64,000 bases of DNA from Salinicola endophyticus. GTDB lineage: Bacteria > Pseudomonadota > Gammaproteobacteria > Pseudomonadales > Halomonadaceae. Below are positions 62,371 to 64,000 of the stretch, in pieces; within the stretch, counting starts at the first letter, position 1, and every line of letters starts with the position of its first letter. The stretch lies in NCBI RefSeq assembly GCF_003206575.1, contig NZ_PZJO01000010.1, positions 33,019 through 97,018 on the forward strand. Reading direction: 5' to 3'. The notes under the pieces are model-generated. The model was not told where the DNA came from, did not search any database, and saw only the letters and a program-made list of their open reading frames with translations. Position numbers and translations under genes: made by a program.

Positions 62371-64000
62371 GTGAGCCCGCTGGCCGCGTGGCTACGTGCG
62401 CAGTGTGACGGGCTGCGTGAGCGCCGGGTGCGCGGGGTCCTGTGGATCGCCGCCGACCCCGGCACGGCGCTGACGCGCGCTGCCGCGTGGATCGCCGCCG
62501 GCGACTGGCGCGCGCCGCTGTGGGTCGGCCCGGCCAGCGAGCGCGTGTCGCCCGACATACCCCGGATCGCTGCATCCAGGGCGCGCTCGCGGCTGGGCCA
62601 GGAACACGATCTGGTGGTCGTCGATGCCGCCTCGCCCCAGGGGGGCTTCGACCCCGACGCTTTCGGTGCGCTCAGCGGTACTGTCCTCGCCGGCGGCTGG
62701 CTGGTGCTGCTGACCCCGGCGCACTGGCTCACCCCCGAGGCGGGCCCGTGGCGGGGCGACGCCGACTACCGCCGGCTGACCCAGTGGCCCCACGCGGCGG
62801 ACATACTGAAGGCGCGCTATCTGCGCCGGGTGGCGCGGGGGCTGACGGCTGCAGAAGCGGTGGCCGTGTGGACGCCCGACGCGGCACTGCCGCGGGCGGG
62901 GCGGGCGACGCTATCGGCGGGTGGCCCGGCACAGGCGCAGACACCGCCATCGACACCGACGAGCAGGGACACCGACTGTCTCACCGCCGATCAGGCCGAG
63001 GCGGTGGCGCGGCTGACCCGGCTGCGCCGGCGCCGGCCGCTGGTGCTGGTCGCCGACCGCGGGCGCGGCAAGAGCGCCGCCCTGGGGATCGCCGCGGCGC
63101 GCCGGCTGCAGCAGGGCGAGCGGCAGCTCTGGGTGACCGCGCCCTCCCGCGAGGCGGTGGCGCCGCTATTTGCGCGCCTCGTGGCGCTGCTGCCGGAAGG
63201 CCGCGTGGATGAGGCGGGTTTCACCCTGGCCCTGGCGGGGCAGACGGCGCAAATCACCTGGCTGCCGCCGGAGCGGGTGCTGCCCGCGCTCGAGGAGGCA
63301 GAGGTCGACCCGCACTCGCCGCCGACCCTGCTGGTGGACGAGGCGGCGGCGATCCCTGCCCCCCGGCTGATCCGCTGGCTCGAACGCTTTCCGCGGCTCG
63401 CTTTTGCTACCACGGTGCACGGCTACGAAGGCACCGGGCGTGGCTTCGAGGTGCGCCTGCGTGAGCGTCTCGACCGGCTGACGCCCGGCTGGCGGCGGCT
63501 GCGTCTGAGCGCGCCGGTGCGCTGGGCCGAGGGCGACCCGCTGGAGGCGCTGACCCGCGATCTGCTGTGCCTCGATGCCGAGGCGGCGAGCGCCGAAACG
63601 GTGGCGGCCAGCGCCGTCAGCCACGCGCCGCAGGTGGTCTGGCTCGACCGCGAGGCACTGGCGGCGGACCCCGAGCGGCTGGCCCAGGTCTTCGGACTGC
63701 TGGTGCAGGCCCACTACCGCACCGCGCCCAGCGATCTGCGTCATCTGCTCGACGGCCCCGAGGTCATGCTGCCGGCGGTGATGCTCGGCGAGACGCTGGT
63801 GGCGATCGCCGTGGTCCAGCCGGAGGGGGGCTTCGACGCCGCCCTGGCCGAGGAGATCCACCAAGGCAGACGCCGCCCGCGGGGGCACCTGATGGCGCAG
63901 TCGCTGGCGTTCCATGGCGGCCACCTCGACGCGGCCCGCGTGCGCTGGTGGCGACTCATGCGGATCGCCGTGCATCCGGCCTGGCGCCGCCGTGGTGTGG
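62371..64000 (+). CDS. tmcA: tRNA(Met) cytidine acetyltransferase, 5' part (cut by window end)
   Basis: An open frame of at least 543 codons running past the end. TmcA makes N4-acetylcytidine at the wobble base of elongator tRNA-Met, using ATP and acetyl-CoA. An N-terminal region is followed by the RNA-helicase-like ATPase module, with Walker A VLVADRGRGKSAALG near residue 230 and Walker B TLLVDEAAAIPAP near 320. The start of the GNAT acetyltransferase domain is seen near the end (LMRIAVHPAWRRRG). Start GTG has GGAG upstream. Confidence 0.93.
   Translation, partial: MSPLAAWLRAQCDGLRERRVRGVLWIAADPGTALTRAAAWIAAGDWRAPLWVGPASERVSPDIPRIAASRARSRLGQEHDLVVVDAASPQGGFDPDAFGALSGTVLAGGWLVLLTPAHWLTPEAGPWRGDADYRRLTQWPHAADILKARYLRRVARGLTAAEAVAVWTPDAALPRAGRATLSAGGPAQAQTPPSTPTSRDTDCLTADQAEAVARLTRLRRRRPLVLVADRGRGKSAALGIAAARRLQQGERQLWVTAPSREAVAPLFARLVALLPEGRVDEAGFTLALAGQTAQITWLPPERVLPALEEAEVDPHSPPTLLVDEAAAIPAPRLIRWLERFPRLAFATTVHGYEGTGRGFEVRLRERLDRLTPGWRRLRLSAPVRWAEGDPLEALTRDLLCLDAEAASAETVAASAVSHAPQVVWLDREALAADPERLAQVFGLLVQAHYRTAPSDLRHLLDGPEVMLPAVMLGETLVAIAVVQPEGGFDAALAEEIHQGRRRPRGHLMAQSLAFHGGHLDAARVRWWRLMRIAVHPAWRRRGV

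Overview
The window is a GC-rich gammaproteobacterial chromosome segment, most likely from a halophile of the Halomonadaceae. An ectoine hydroxylase gene (ectD, 24904-25851) sits among normal housekeeping genes (speA, thrB, polA, gnd, nadA, tmcA). No rRNA, tRNA or CRISPR array was seen.

Layout. (1) 1-6800 is a small accessory region. It holds a transglutaminase-like protein, a LexA-box-preceded S24-like protein that has lost its catalytic residues, a secreted endonuclease I with an excalibur tail, a membrane protein, a lone trypco2-domain protein and an AbiEi/AbiEii toxin-antitoxin pair. (2) 6829-23284 is a complete P2-type contractile tail and lysis module on the minus strand: X, holin, SAR endolysin, Rz/Rz1, R, V, W, J, I, H, G, FI, FII, E/E', T, U, D. 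There is no capsid, terminase, portal, integrase or replication gene, so it is best read as an R-type tailocin (phage-tail bacteriocin). Two plus-strand cargo genes sit between G and FI, and two copies of a palindromic repeat element interrupt the cluster. (3) 24357-36810 holds ectD, a FAH-family hydrolase, speA, thrB, a DUF2782 gene, polA, gnd, nadA and a MipA-family outer-membrane protein. (4) 37223-58304 looks like a catabolic island. Two paralogous three-subunit molybdenum hydroxylases (the first with a Tat signal, the second without) flank a TRAP transporter, a second TRAP receptor, two SDRs, an IclR regulator, a thiolase, an acyl-CoA ligase and a tandem pair of PPC/DUF296 proteins. A DUF302 protein and a CPA1 antiporter are also included. 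(5) 58289-61760 is a TetR-regulated EmrAB-type efflux pair. (6) 61933-64000 holds a small membrane protein and the 5' part of tmcA, which runs off the window.

How the parts work together. The tailocin has every structural and lysis gene needed to make and release a contractile particle; its regulator is not obvious, but a small zinc-ribbon gene lies just upstream. In the catabolic island a shared palindrome (ATTCCAT-N3-ATGRAAT) occurs both in the divergent dctP/dctP region and just before the thiolase start. This suggests one IclR regulon that imports a carboxylate, activates it with CoA and cleaves it. The substrate cannot be read from sequence.

The least-described items are the asymmetric PPC/DUF296 pair in the CoA pathway, the cargo genes at the G-FI position of the tailocin, the repeat family whose termini form TAG stop codons, and the triple 14-bp repeat at the emrA-like start that makes a chain of overlapping ATGA mini-ORFs.
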